DNA of 64,000 nt from Pezizomycotina sp. ARF18 (lineage: Eukaryota; Ascomycota). The notes under the pieces were generated by a model. It had not been told where the DNA came from and did not search any database. It saw nothing but the letters and a program-made list of their open reading frames with translations. The translations under genes and the position numbers were made by a program. This document shows positions 1 through 14,648 of this stretch, in pieces. Numbering within the stretch: position 1 is the stretch's first letter; each line of letters begins with the position of its first letter. The stretch spans positions 355,527 to 419,526 of the forward strand of contig AZLU01000006.1 of assembly GCA_002224055.1 (NCBI GenBank), given 5' to 3'.

Positions 1-3000
1 CGAGTCTGATGAACCGTATCATGTCCATGTATATCTACATTGTCATTGAGCAACTGGAACAAACCATCAGTATCTAAATCTATGGGAAGAACAAAGTGGT
101 TGGACTCTCGGGTTATACTAATCATTAATTATATCACTAGATTGCCCCGCTGCCGAATATAACTTTGTTAAACGGTCTTTCTTCTCGGTATACATCTAGA
201 TGCTTCGCGTGCTAACGGCGACGCATCTTTCTGTGTTGAACGGAAAGTCCTTTCGTAGCCCATAATCAAAAACCGCTTCTATGATAGAGTGGTATTCCTC
301 GTTCAATGCGCTTATTGACAATTTGTCGCAATACGTTCGAGGCCGTAATTATCAAACAATATAATAATAAATTGTATTCAATGCAATAATAAACATGTTT
401 CAAAACCGACGTTCATATAAATCCACGTTAACTTGCCAATCGGGCAAGTCACAAAAACCTATCAAAGTATATTCGTCATGGATTGTATATTTCAATCTCG
501 AAAAAAAAAAATTATAGAAATCATGAAAGAGGCGTATATGGATTATACTCATTCGTGCAGATAATATAGTGTAGTATTGATCCCTCTTAGCTTTCCTCCT
601 TTCTAAAACGTAACCCGTCAAGTCACAGAATCTCTCTTCGCCCCTTATAAGGGTTGCAGCCCTGTTTACAAAATCTTTAATGGAAGAACTCCTTTTTTCG
701 AATGTCTTGAAATCTCCAGGGTTGACCCCACGAATATGACTATTTTAGTGTTTTTAATATATTTGTTGTTTGTAAAACCGTGCTTTATATCTTTCTTCGA
801 TTGTTAAAGGAGCTCGAGAAGATTCTATTTCACTGGACTAGATTTTATCAAGACAGTAATACGTACCTGAAGAGTCAAGTCTCTCAAGAGAGTCAAATGA
901 AAAAAGATGTACTAGATAATAGATATCAACTCAATTTTACGATCTAGTCAGGAAGCTTCTGCCCAGTCCTAGAATTCTTCAGGAGAGTTCTCGTCAAGGC
1001 TAGTCTTTTAATATTCAAACCCCTATTATTATTATCAAATCCGGCCCTAAAATTTAATATCTCAACATCGTGAAATTCTGCGGATCTGCCTAGCCCTACT
1101 TTCGACTTCTTTAAGAAAGGTAATTAATATAATAAATCTCGGCACCCCTTTTTTCTTTCCATCAAAAGAACCCGTGAACTCCTCCTGCGGCCCTCGCCGT
1201 TCGGTTAAATGGCTACGACTACTTCAAGAAGCGATACTTATATACTTCTCGGAGGATCTTTTATTTTCCTTCTTTCTCTTTCTATTATTTTCTATTCTTC
1301 TTTTGTGATAACGGTAATTGTCAGTGATACTTTTCGTTATTGTCATAGACGTGTAATAATCTCAACAACTTCTGTAAGGTAATATCGTGAAAAAATAGCG
1401 AGCAACTGCCGTTCCAGTCCAATTGTCTATCGAATTATCCTTTTCAACACTCACTAACATAACCTTACAAGGCAGCATTACCTAGAATCTCCATTTTTTC
1501 TTCCTTTCGTATATATTGAAATTTATTGTCCGAGGTAACAAACGACGATGGTAGAGAGATGACATGAAACCTTCTAGAAGCGGGATATCCGGAATCGGGT
1601 ACAACCGCAATTTAACAATTTTGATTTTTCTCAATTTCCCGAACGTAGCGCTTTAAACCTTTAACCATTTTAACCCATGCTATTGCAGTATAGTGTGTGT
1701 GAGTGTTAAAACTCCAACCTCGTGATTTTTAAAAAATTTCAAGGTTTTTGGTATTTGATGCTCAATGCTGACGCTCTGAGTAAGGCTGGTTGGCATAATC
1801 CCAGCCATTATGATTATACGTAAGAATATTATTTGGCTAAAAATCAAACGGGCTAGGAGGCGGTTCGCCCTATCTAAGCACCTTTTACATCCTGCCGTTT
1901 CGATACGTTTCACAAGGTCCGTGGGGCATGGTAGTTTGTTGGTGGGCCAAGTGTTACTTTACTGAGACGAGACAAAAAACAATAGATTATAGAAATTTAG
2001 AAACGGAGGAGAATCGGTTCCGTTCGCATTCAGCCATATATATATCGAATATACGCTATAGTATCATGTACGTGCGTACGATTGTCGTTTCAATATTAGC
2101 GGATCTTTTTCGTATCTTTAACGCCGTTATTTTAGCACTATATGTAACCGCCGTCGAACATTTATGAATTTCACCCTCGCCTTTCAGCGCGAAGAAGGGA
2201 TTCCCTTTTCTCGCCGCTCGGAGTCTTTTTTTTTTTAGGTTGATCGTTGTTGGTTAATATATTTATATTGTCTTCGCTTACGTATCGTAATATATTACAG
2301 GTACAAAAGGGTAACAGGTTAAATAATCGCTCCGCAGTGTAATATTATAAAACGGTGCCTGAATTTCTTCGTAGACGAAAAGGATATCAATTCTACTTTG
2401 GAAATCACGGAAGTTAATATTAGAGGAAGGAAGGACTTTGTCACTATTTCACGCCTAGGCGTCACAGTCACAAGCTCAATTCAGGACAGGAACAGGTAGA
2501 TTAAGCAACAAAATATTAATGTTAGAGGCAAGCCCCCGAAAGGCGTCTCGCGGAGAGGGTGGAGATGATACAACGGAAATAAAGGGCTAACTTACCGTAT
2601 TTGATAAACGCAACTTCTTTTCCAATTTCACCTATTAAGGAGAACTTCAAAGTGTTTCACCGAGTTGCTCTTTGTCTCTCAAAGTCCTTGTTCCCCGAAA
2701 GAAGATGAATTCGTAATCATTCTGTCTGGCTTTAATACATATTGCCTATTGGCTGGTTTATATTATATTCCCCCCCCTTTTTTGTCTCCTTCGAAATATT
2801 GCTTGCGGAAATGTCAAATTTTTGGAGTTGAGGAATGAAGGGTACTGGAAGCATTGGCACAAAAATGTTACGCGATTTCTTTCAGTAACGCTTTACTGTC
2901 CAGCTCAAATTAAATTTCGGAGTTCATCTCGGCAGAGTGCTTACTGCTTTGGTTAGTTTTATTCTCTATCGTGTCCCGAATAGGATTAGTGAAAACTTTA

Positions 3001-6000
3001 TTTTAGCTCTTTTTGTTTGGCTGTGTATTATGTAAGCCAAGAAACTCCCAAAAGGAAAAAAATAAGCTTAACCTGATTTGGATTAATCCTAGTCCGATTC
3101 AAAAGAGCAAAGGAGGGGTGTTGCTGGACTCCAGACCAATCTAATCCATGGGATTTCCTTGTTAGTTGAGGCTCTTTTCATATATCAAAATAACAACAAT
3201 AACAATAAATATAAATAACGCGCGCAAAATTTCCCTCTAAAACTAACAGTGGTAACGCAGTTAAAATGTATGTAATATTGAAATGTTGATGTTGTCTTTA
3301 AAGGCTCCTCTCTGTTCATGTAGTCTCAATATCATTCCAAAATCACACCACCTCTTCGGCCGTTAAAAGAAAAACATGCATAGCTAGATGTACGGAATAT
3401 AGTCGTCTCCAGGTAGCTGGTTTTTTTTTTTTTTTTTTTTTTTTTCTGTTATCTGATTGTGTGTATCTGTATCTGCATCTTACAGCACGGGGGCTTTGGT
3501 CAGGTATGAAATTCTGAAGGCTCCGTGTATCGGTATGCTACGGTACAGTTAAGAGTTCGAAAGGAAGTTACTATTTTTTTAATTCCCACCTTTATTTAAT
3601 TAATTTACGCGTTTTTTCTGGAATAATAGACCGATGCTTTTTTTCTTTTCTGAGAAGCAGCTGAAAGGGTAGCGTAGCAGATAGGCTACTAGCGTAGCAG
3701 GATCATCAAACATTGCAAATCAAGAAGGTATTATAAAAAAAATATATATATATCTTTACGTCTTCTTCAAAGGATACTCTGAGAAGCACGCCACATCATT
3801 AACCCGTGGAAAGGGATACCCTTGTCTTTACCGTGGAAAGGTAAAAGGTAACAGGAATAACGTTTCTTGTCAAAGATAATTAGCTCTCTCTCTCCTCCAG
3901 ATTTTTTCTTCTTCATTTTGTTCTGATAGATCGTATTGTGCATGAAGCTCCTGGTTATATGAATGAAAATTTGGCTCTGGATAACATCTTGCCCATAGCT
4001 AGGGTTAGCTTGGTTGGATGGTTAGCTTGTTCGCAAGGGGAGAAAAGAAAAAAAAAAAAAAAAACTATTTTTAAACATACTATCAAATTGTACATCTCTG
4101 CTCTGCTGCTATATGACGGAGATATTAAGCGGCGGCAAAAGGATGGGGCAAGTGAAAAAAAAATTTTACCCACGAAGGAATACAAGGAAACAAAAAAAAA
4201 AAAAGGTCATTAGCAACTCGCAAGAAAGGAAGGCAGTATGATGTAAAGAATAAAAATGTTCAAAAGCAAAGAAAGAAGAAAGAGAATTGAATGATCCGAA
4301 CGAAATCAAGAATCACAGGCTTATTATTAGTGCAAAAAAGAGCCGTGTGAAGCTAGAAAAGCGACTTTTTTCCCATATAGGTGAGGCACAAGAATATGAG
4401 CCTAAAGGCTAGTGTCACTTCTGTCTGCCTGGTTCGGCCGCATTTTTCAAAAACACCACAAAGGAAGAAAAAAAAAAGAGAGAGGTGGGTTTTCGAAAAG
4501 CAAGAGAGCGAGAGAGATCTACACAAGCGTGAGGGGGCTTGCGTCGGTGTGCTCTCGGAGCTGAGGCAATGCAATGCGGAGGGTCTCTTCGTAAACCGGA
4601 CCAGCCTGCAGCAGCGCACAGTGCGATAATCCTCTTTTTCTTTCTTTTCCTTTTGAACCAGTTCCCACTCTAGGATCCCGGGTCAGAAGATTTGGTGCAT
4701 GGTGCATATGTTGCGTCCCTCTTTTTTCGCGATCGCGTGACGTCTTCTCTCTTTCTCAATTGTTGTGTGTTTTGGAAAGAAAAAAGCATTTGCTATGCAA
4801 GTGCGCCTTCAAGGACACGGTTCTTGGACCACCACTACGGCTATCCACTACCACACATCCCCCAACAACGCGTGTCGCGCGTTTTTTTTCGCGACATGGA
4901 ACGAGCCGGCAAATAATAATATGAAGTATATCTCGCAGTTGCTTAAATGTAAACAAACCTGGTTAAAGGCAAGGGAATATAGATGAATTTTAGTGTTTAG
5001 TGATTACGGAGAGTTCTTCCGACTGTCTCCGTTTCCTCATTTTTTTCTGGCGTGCATCTTCTTTTAAAAATCGAGCTTGGCATTAAGAGCTTTTTCGGAA
5101 GACTCTATGTCAGAATTGTAAATTTGTAACCCTTCTTCGGAGTTTTTGAAAGATTGAAGATGTAGGTCTAGAGTCTCTTTTTTCCTTCTTTCTTTCTTTT
5201 CAGCCAATATTCGTCGAGCAATTATACATTCGCTAAACGCTCGAATAGAATGTTTGAGATAATAATAATTCTTCTCAATTATATGTTTTGAGAAACGATA
5301 AGCCTTGTGTAAAAAATAGCGATGGCTCAATCGGAAGCTTCTGTTGCGAAAAAGATGCAATGTGCTTCAATTGGCGAGATATTGTGCCTTTGCCTTATGT
5401 GGAGAAGGAATCGTTAGAACTAAGAAAGAAGCTTGGAGGTGATAAACATACTACTGGTTATCATTTGCTCATATCTCCATTTTTATCTTTTTGTTCCCCA
5501 CTTTAACATGATTATTTACGCCGAGTTGGAATGTTGTGGTTTTTTGGAGCTTCTTCCCTTGGTTTTCGTTTACGCCATCGGAATACCAGAGCCAAAGAAA
5601 TAAAAAAAAATATTCCATGGGGGTCCGTTGTTGCGCACTGTGAAACCGACGCCAAGGAAGATAACTCCCGGGCAAATAGGAAACGGTTTTACGCCTCGCA
5701 TTAAAATGCTGAGTTTTTTCCTCCAATTCGTGTGACACATTGAAGACCGCGCAATGTGATTCGACAGAAAAACGTAGAGCAACGGATGGTAGATGAAGAT
5801 AGTAAGCAAGCAAGCAAACAATTCGCTTTGCTCGTCAAATCACGCCGCATCAAATGCTCTGAAGAGATGCACAAAGGAGTAAAGAGGTTGATCCATGAAC
5901 AATACAAAAACCTTACCTCACATCACAAGGGCATTGATTCAATGCAGAGCAAAGGTCTCTCCGTCCAGTCGTTGCCAAACAACGAAAAAGCTTGGGTTGC

Positions 6001-6437
6001 TGATTTGTCCGTTAACGCCTGCGAGCTGTTTATAGGAACTGCAGGCTCCACAAGGATGACAGCTAATTTTTTTCGATCTAGATCTCGAAAACCCGAAGGA
6101 TGCGATTATCCGGCTACACTCTCTCAAAATAAATCAGAGAGATCGAAAAATAGTAAGAATTAGTGAAAACGACTAGACATTTTCATCGTCGATTCGTTTA
6201 TCCAGCCTTTTTCTTTTTAATTATCGGAATTGGGGGGCTAATAGGTTGTCAGGAACGCGTGTGTTCGCGTTTTTGTTTCCCCTATACTAGCGTACTTTGC
6301 ACTTAATTCCTTGGTTATTGTTCACATCGTAGCGTTGAGAAAAGTCAGCCAACGAAGCAATTTGGCATGGGTGTTTATCTGGGGTTCGAACATATACCAC
6401 CCTATCCCGAACCTATCTTTTACGCGTTCAGAACAGC

Positions 6438-6470
<33 letters not shown>

Positions 6471-9400
6471 CTTACAATTGTTAAGTGGCATGCACTTTAC
6501 TATACCATCGCCACCACCTTCGGAGTCCGGACACCAACACTCAAACAGCACACCATAAGCGGCAATCTCTCGAACAAAAAAATTTGGGTTCTCCACTTTT
6601 TTCTCTGCTTCACCGTCTTCCTTGTCGTTTATGATGGATGATGGATGGCTACCTGGTCTAGGAGGCTTTTTTTTCTCTGCTTGATATTTGAGGATCAACC
6701 GGTAATAACGATGAGCTGATACGATGCCTCTTACTTCCTTATTTCTTTTTTTTTTTTTTTTTTTTTTTTTTCGCACCTTTAAAAGCAAATAGACGATTAG
6801 TGAGAAAGATACTTTCTATCCAACTATAGCCTCTATAATATTGCAGGTACCTGGCGTACACTAATTTCGGCTTGTTTTTTGCTTCGTCCCGTTTCGCTTA
6901 ACGAGGACCCCAATTTACCAATTATATCCTCGCAACGCAAGTGAGGAAAAAAGATTGAATGTGCCACAGTTGAGAGAAAAGTACTTGAAAGGATAATTAC
7001 GAACGGAAAATACTGGCGTAAAAGATCTTCTGAAGGGGAAGGTCCTCGAGAAGTCTGAGCCTTGAGGGCCGATCATTAAAAACTTCATACATATTGAAGG
7101 TGGGTCTTTTGCCTTAAACGTCCAGTCCCGAAGTACAAAAAAAAACAATGTCGACTTCTGTATTTCAAAGTTCGCTAGATAGTTCAAATATAGGGTAAAA
7201 CTAGTTGAATAGGGAGAGAGTGCTTATTATTATACCGATATACCGAAAGGTGGCTTTTCTTTTCTGGTTTCTTGAGGCGGTATAAAGCGCAGTGCCAGCA
7301 ATATACTCTCTGCTATTCCATTTCCGCCTTGATGCACTGGACGCTAATAATGTAAGTATCCAGCAATCGGCACGCAAAAAAAATAGGTTACCATGGGTCC
7401 AGATATGTAAGACCTAGGTCGCCAACTGCACTGTTTGATGAATATCGCTCTCGCCGAGGAGGGCAATTAAACAAACAAATCCAAAAGAAAAAAAGACAAA
7501 AAAAAGATTAGAATATAATTTCCTTACGCGGACTCCGTGGCCGTATAAATTCGAGAGGCTGAAATGGGATTACCGTGCATAGTGAAAACCGATAAAGTAG
7601 ATTGCGCCACATTGCATTGCGCGTGGCTGAGGACTTTGCGCTCGGATGATGGTTTCGTATAAAATGACTTACGATTTTTTCCCTTTTTCGCGATATAAAT
7701 CCGAGTGGCTGGACAAATGCGCACAAAGGAATTGCTTTTCGAGCTGAGCTTCACGATTTTGGAACTCCAAGAGCGGCATGTTTATCGAGATGAAAGAGCC
7801 TGCGGAAGCCGTCGAATCAGAAACATATATTCTGTCGCTCATTGCTTCCTTGACTTGATACCCAAGATACCATATCGATTTTTCAATGTAAGTTAACACA
7901 CTTTTTTTTTTTTTTTTTTTTTTGTTTCGGTAAGGATATTGCCCTATTGATACTTGTGAAAAAGAAAAGAAACAGAAAGAGGCCGGTCGTTCCAGGACGC
8001 CGCTTCTAGTTCCAGTGGGGTAATCGAGTAACGAAGAAAAATATTAACAATCAGCATCACTGACTTGTATAGAAGAGGCGAGAGATAATAATAATCAACA
8101 ATGCTTTATTTTAGATGTCTTTCTTTGCTTTTGTTTCATTCTGGTTCGGTAAAAGTTGTTTTTTATTTCGTCGCTTTTGGCACCCTACCAATTCTCGCAT
8201 TTTTAGATGTTTCTACGGAGATATCAATAAAACGCTGTAGTATAGGGCAGGGTTAAATTTTTTGTTTCCTTGCCTTTTTGCGACGCAGATGGTTAAAAAA
8301 TTCGTTTCTTGCTCCGCTGTGCTTGGATGGATAGACTATAACAAGACATAGCTATACAGCGTGCGGCAAAGATTAGTCTTTATTCGCATCTGAATAGAAT
8401 TGTATACCTTGCCACTCAGTGGAGCACATTTCGATAGAGGTTATATTGGTCCTTCCTATTAAGTGGGTAATCCCAAACGCAGTATAAGAATCAAACCTGG
8501 GGGAAATTTATATTAATTGGCCAAAATAAAATTGAGGGCTAGCCCAATAGACGCTGAAAATATACGAGATCGAAAGCTATTCATTTCCTCAGCGTTAAAA
8601 GAAAGAAATGGATGGTGGGAACTGACAAACTGATTTGATACCTTATGTTTACAAAAGGTTTTCCTTCTAGGCGTTTCATGATTGTTCTATATTCGTTCTC
8701 TTTAGATTTGCTCAACGTGGGTCGGTTGTGGCCAAGGGGATCGTAAGGCTTCTCCAATGTAGCTCGCAAATTTCTCGCCGTATGTCGCCGTTAGGGAGCG
8801 TTTAGGGCTTTGATACCTTGTCTCTTTTCGATAAAAAGAAAAGATCTTGGCTGGAGGGTTTTTTGTGATTATCAAAAAGAAGCAAAAATAGCTATTTAAC
8901 GTCTATTTTTGTGAAAAATAAAACCCCAAGGCTGGACTTTCAACTAATAGCAGAAAAATGAGTGTCAAGGAGAGCGCGAGAGGTGAGAAGTAGTTAAGTA
9001 TAAAAAGCGAAAGCGAATAGAGCAGATTAAGTTCGGAAGTTTAGGAGAGAGATTTTCACTTCTTTCGTGTTAGTGTTGAGTTAGAAAGCTGCTAGTTTGA
9101 CTTTGGAACGGGATCTCCTTTCAATCTCACAATTTGCTCAGCAACGCGCACTGAACGCGTGGGTACGTCCTATAGATCCTTTAGTTAACGTCTATTAAGG
9201 TTGTACGAAGCAAGAGCGTGGAGCGCGTTAAGTGCTATTAAGGATTAATATCTTAGGATGAGAAAGAACGGAAAAAGAAAAGAAAAAAAGAACTTCAGGC
9301 GTAATGTAGATATTTTATACTGTGTACCTTTTCATGCTTGCTTGTACGTGCAAGGAACGGAGTACCCGTGCCTAATGTAAGACGAAGTGAGGAGAGTAAC

Positions 9401-12400
9401 CGGGAATTTCACCTATATTTGGCCTCAATTCCTTGAAAAAGAATTAGGAGGAGGAGATATCTTGTTAACAAATAAGAATATCTCTTGTAAGAGATACAAA
9501 AGCACAAGAAAATCTTTGCTTGAGTTTAAATAAAAAGATAGATACTTGTTTAAATATCAGTATTATTCTGAGAAGCATTACGATTATTTGATTGATACAC
9601 GCACTATAATAACCAGGGGTCCCAATTTGGCCACCTTCTTTACCTCATTTCTTGTGGGCCCTGTTTCCTTTTAAGCAGCCAATTTGTCTTTCTCCTGGTT
9701 GAGGAAGCCCTTGTCCTCTTTTCAGCTCAAGGCAAGCATTCTGCGAATACAGCCAACTCCCTAATTATAATTTCACGGTTAGTGACGCTTCTGCAAGCAT
9801 GGCGAGGAAAATTTTTCTTCTCTCTTCTTGCTCTATGAAAAGTAGTAGGACTTGGGAATGAAGCTAGTACTATACCTACCTTGAACACTATTGTAACGTA
9901 CGACAACTTCGTCGGTGTGAGCTTATTGAAAACTGCGAAAAGTGTAATTAGAAATTCAATTGGGTTTTGAACCGCGAGCTGCAAAAGACGAGAAAGACCT
10001 AAACGCGGTTTTAGCAAGCGTCGATCCACAAAAATAGTAGTATACAATACTTTGCCTTGTAAAGCATGAGATCCTTGAAAGCCTCTCTTTTCACGAGTTC
10101 TTTTTTTGTAACTTTCGAAATTGGACGCTTGCAAAGGTTTTGAACAAAGACATGGACCATTACCACCGTAATTGGGATGGAGAATCGAATAAAATTTTAT
10201 CTGCTCGAGTGTCGAAACAAGACGGTTCCAATTTGAGCAGTATAGTCCCAAGCTTACGTTCTGATTGGAAGATAAATGGATGATAGGGCCAATAAGGGGA
10301 AAGCAGCCAAGGATGAGATAACAAGAAGTACTAATCCTACAAGTGGACTGTGGAAAGATACCTCAAATACCTTCACAGGGGTAGGTAAGGAGAAAACTTT
10401 TTTTCCCTCTCGAAAATTTCAATATTGGGAATTCTTCCTGATGAATCTCAATCTCAAGAGACGCTCTAATCAATAATTGATCGATGAAGTATGAAGAATT
10501 CTTATAGAGAAAGAGAATGGATCAGAGAAAGTAACTTTCATCAGTAGACTGGTGATCGCCTTCTTGAAGTAGAAATCTGATTATAGGTGTGAGAGAAGGC
10601 CCCGCCAAATGAAAAGCAGTCGCGAAAAGCCAAGAAAACTTTTAGAGAAAAAGCCAGTGGTAAAACGGCTCCTCGAGAAAGGCTTTCGACAGAAATACTA
10701 CTATAGTTAAATGTTCTATAGTATATATATACATATTTATTATATAAATTATCTTTCCTCTCTTGTTTTCGTCCGTATATCTTAATCATTTCCGTTCACG
10801 CAGCGTATAAATAGGGAGTATTGTTATATCAGAAATTCCGAGGGAAAAAACCTACGGCGGTGTCTTTAATACGAAGTCCATCCCTATTACTGTATAGGAG
10901 GAACCTTCGGTACTCGTTTTCTTGTGTGGTGGGTGTATATACCTGTAAGACGGAAGAACATCTCTAAAGTAAGTAATTCTCAAAATTGGATTTATTTCTG
11001 TGGGAAATATATAATCGAGAAATACTTATTGCTCACACATCTCTTGCTCAGAAAAATATATTCGGTGGCTTGAAATTTCTGGGATTAAATAAGACTGCGC
11101 AGAAAAAAACGATTTTAATAAATAAAAGGCAGCCGCAGCAATATCGCAATGTATATTTCGCTTTCCCATATAAGAGAGAGAAAAAAGGCCGGCCCGTATG
11201 GAAATACTGGTACGGCAATACCGCTAGCAGTCGAGAGAACGAACCCGGTGTTTTGGACGTAGGCCAGGAGAAGCCGTAATTGTTAATTTGGTGGCAGACA
11301 AGACTTTCCCTTTGTTCTTTCTCCTCTCTCCTGCAGGGTGCTTCCTTTCCAAGTTTAGGGGGGGGACAAAAGGAAATATCTTTGGGGGGCCACTGGACGG
11401 TACGTATCTATCCATCGTGGTTGTATGTCTATACAGTGATGAAATAAGTACCTTTTTCGACCCGGAACCCCCCAAGTTTCCCTCCTTTCTCTTCTTTTCT
11501 TTTCTTCTTTTTTTTCTTTTCTTTCTTTCTTTTTTTTTTTTTTTCAAAATAATTATTTCACTCTCCCACACTTCAAAAAGAATACAGGGCCGAGGCCTAG
11601 GGGAAAATAGGCAAAAGACGTGCAAAAAAAAAAAAAAGTATTTTATTTTATTTTATTATTTTTGCTAGTGGTATTAAGAAGAAGCAAAAGCGATTTATAG
11701 GAAAAAGAAAAGCAATGAGAAATACCAAGGCCAAAGAGCGCAATAGTAAGGAAAAAGTACGTACTGATTGTATACTATACCGATGTCTCTCTTTCTAGCT
11801 GACCCGAGATTTCATTTTCCCCCTCGGCTTTTGATTATTATTAGTGAAATTCTTGTATATACTGCTATAAAAAAAAAAAAAAAAAAAAGAATTTGGGAAT
11901 AATTTTTTTGGGGCTGCAAGAATACTACTAGTAATTATTTTTTACTACCACCACACCAGTTAGCATGTATAGATGGTGAATCCCTTAAAACTTCTTTTGC
12001 TCCCTTTTTTTCTTCTTTTTTTTTCCTTCTCTTCTCTTCACTCCCTTACTCCCCTTCACCCCCCTCATCCTCTCTCACCCGTTCAGGCCCGGAAAGGTCT
12101 TTTCACTATATTCGGGTTCTTGAGTAACGAAGAGTTTGAAAGGAAAAGGTGCTTCCAGGGGTTGAATTTTTTTTTTTTTTTTCCCTTGTCGGATAATTCC
12201 TTCTTTCGTTCTTTTCTATTTCAAACTTTTTTTTATTGTTAGCTTTTCCTTCTTCTCTCTTTAACAAAGCCCTAGCCAACAGGTCAAAAGGACGAAAAGG
12301 AAAGGATCTCAATAGAAAGGAGGAAAGTTTTCTCGAAGGAAAAGGAATCCATTCTCTCTCAGGGTTACGAAGAAGAGAAATTGGAAGGAAGGTTTAAAGA

Positions 12401-13678
12401 AAAGAAATCAAAGAGGAAAAAAGTCTTTTGCAACTGGCTCCTTTTCTCCTTGAACTCCTTCGGTCCGCCTCAGCCCAAGGATACGATCGGAGACAACAAA
12501 GACATTCAAGACTTTCTTCCATTCCTGGATTGACATTGTCTCTCCTTCTCTCTCCTTTCCCTCTTTTCTTAAAATCGGGCCTCTCCCTCTTCTCTTTCTC
12601 TTTTCTCTTTTTTTCTCTTCCTTCCTCTCACTCCGGCCTCACTATTAATCTCTCCCCCTTTCTCGCCTGAACTCTTCCACTCACCAGTTGATTAGGTTGT
12701 TCAAAGTCTTTGAACATCTGCTGGAAGGAAGCTCAACTTTGAAATACCGGTTTTTCTGGGTTGTAGTGGTCGAGCTTCGAAGTGGCACCTTTATTATATC
12801 GGCTAAATATATTTTTTCTTGCCTTGTTTTGTGATTAAATATTTATTCAGTAAAATATACCATTTGTAATTTGATATTAATTCTTTGGAGTATTGGTAAT
12901 ACCTCTTCCAGTTTCTCTCTCATCAATATCTCTGCTGCTTCTGTCCAGTCATTCCTTGATCTTTGTCTTTACATCATTGCGCTCTTTCATTCGTACGCTC
13001 GTTTGCTTGGTTGTGGTGGGGTGTCTCGAAGAAAGCGTCTGTCCTGTGGGAGATGCAGTTAGTCCTCGGAACCGGGCGATTCATGTACAATCGGAGAAAG
13101 AGGACAAGCAAAAACTCATGCAGGCACAACCTATAAAAAAGAGCCAACGTTGTTACGTTTGTCTGGGAGTATTCCTCCACCCCTTTCAAAGCCTTTCTTC
13201 AACTCCGAAACATTCTTCACTAGAACAAAGGTGAAGTAGTATTCGTTTCTCTGGCTATCCACGAAAGTGCCATTTGGTGCTTCGCTGTTTCCGCTGATGT
13301 TGGATGTGCTTCTCCTTGTTCTTTCTCATTGAAACGGGGAATGGTGTTTGAGAAAGAAAAAAGACCAAATTTTTCGTGTGGTGGTTGAAAAAAAAATTTT
13401 TTTTTTATTCGTGGGCCTTCCACCCTTTTTTGGTGGGGGTTGAGGAGAAAAAAAAATATTTTTTTTAAATAAAAATAAAACAAAGAGGATGAGAAATAGA
13501 AACGAGTGACAGAAATTGTGAAGTTAAAAAAGGGCGTTTGTATGGGATATGAAGATTTCTTCTTCCATAAGAAAGCATAAAGGGCTAAACGAGTAAAGGG
13601 AATCTTAAATAGAATTCTTTACTGTGTTTGTTTGGATGAATGGTGACGGCGCGATGGAGGTGGTGATGTTCCTTTCAG
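1..13678. other. Long stretch without a recognisable gene
   Basis: I see no conserved protein segment in any frame over the first 13.7 kb. The open frames are short, overlap on both strands and often run through homopolymers, for example the lysine- or phenylalanine-rich frames at 6420-6788 and 11224-11668. Long T runs occur at 3421-3445, 6438-6464, about 6747-6770 and 7901-7923. Modest open frames at 5756-6163 (+) and 9727-10251 (-) show no motif I recognise and may be chance. Because homopolymer-length errors break real genes elsewhere in the window, a divergent spliced gene here cannot be excluded. Confidence 0.6.
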
Positions 13679-14640
13679 TTGCAAGAAACATCCATACATC
13701 AAAACATCCCTCCTCCTTTCTTCACGACTTCCCTCCCTGAACATTACCCTCACCCTTCTCGTTATTCCCTAAGTTCCTATCTGTCTCTGGTTTTCCATCT
13801 CAATTGTCGAGGAGAGTGTATATATGTATATCCGAGACTGAGGTCTTCTACATTGCTTTCTCGTACCTCTTTTATCAACTTGGCAGCAGATCCTACTTCC
13901 CGATCTTATATACTTGTCTATGAAGGGTCGTTACCGGTGCTAACCTTCACCTATCTTCTCGCTTCTTTTTTACGTAGTGAACGCATTTTCTTTTATACGT
14001 CGAATAATCTGGGCCCACCTCAAAAACCTACTATATCTATAACACGCCGTCACGGAAGCACATACTTGCCCTGGAGCCGTCTGTCTGCGTGCATCATTGA
14101 ACATCGTGCTGCAGAAAACGGTCTGAGGAGACGTTATCGTTTATCCTTCCATCCTATACATTCAAGGAGTCATCGTGGATCTCTCATTTTTCAACAGCCC
14201 CCATCGTCCATTGATATCATTACTATCAACCAGGTTTTTGACCACGATACAAGTACGATAAATATTGGTATGATATTACACCCCTTTTGTTGCGTTTCCT
14301 GTAATTTTTCTTTCCTTGCTGTTTCTTTACTGACCAGTATAACATGGTTGGTAGATCGAATCGTGAATTTCTCTCATTTGTCCGTAGGAAAACCTCTTCA
14401 ACAATATTCAAGCTGGACAACCGTGTTAGAAACATCAAAATATTCGTAATTTCAAAGTCACTCTTTAGGCTTCGCTCTTTTTATCTTGTCGTTCACTACG
14501 AGTCGCTCGAGGAACTTTTGCAGAGAATAGTACTCTTTGCACCACTTCATTTACGGAAGCCTCTTAGTTTCGACGTCCACTCCTTTACATTTGGATTACC
14601 TTACTCAGGACACATTTGTGCAGTAGTATTTCAACTCATA
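11460..14640 (+). promoter_or_regulatory. Pyrimidine-rich region upstream of the cyclin gene
   Basis: The plus strand is strongly C/T-biased in long patches at about 11460-11560, 11990-12090, 12530-12670 and 13690-13800. CT-rich tracts of this kind are common in promoters and 5' leaders of filamentous ascomycete genes. G1 cyclin genes in fungi often have long leaders with upstream start codons, and several upstream ATGs with short or medium frames lie here. The function is inferred from position and base composition only; no binding site is identified. Confidence 0.35.
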
Positions 14641-14648
14641 ACAACATC

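Noticed and set aside
11224-11668. Overlapping frames on both strands with Lys/Phe runs
   Set aside because: Openings are created by CT-rich and poly(A/T) sequence; both strands are open at once.
13679-14449. 256-codon frame before the cyclin
   Set aside because: No conserved motif; C/T-rich composition removes stop codons. More likely leader or promoter.
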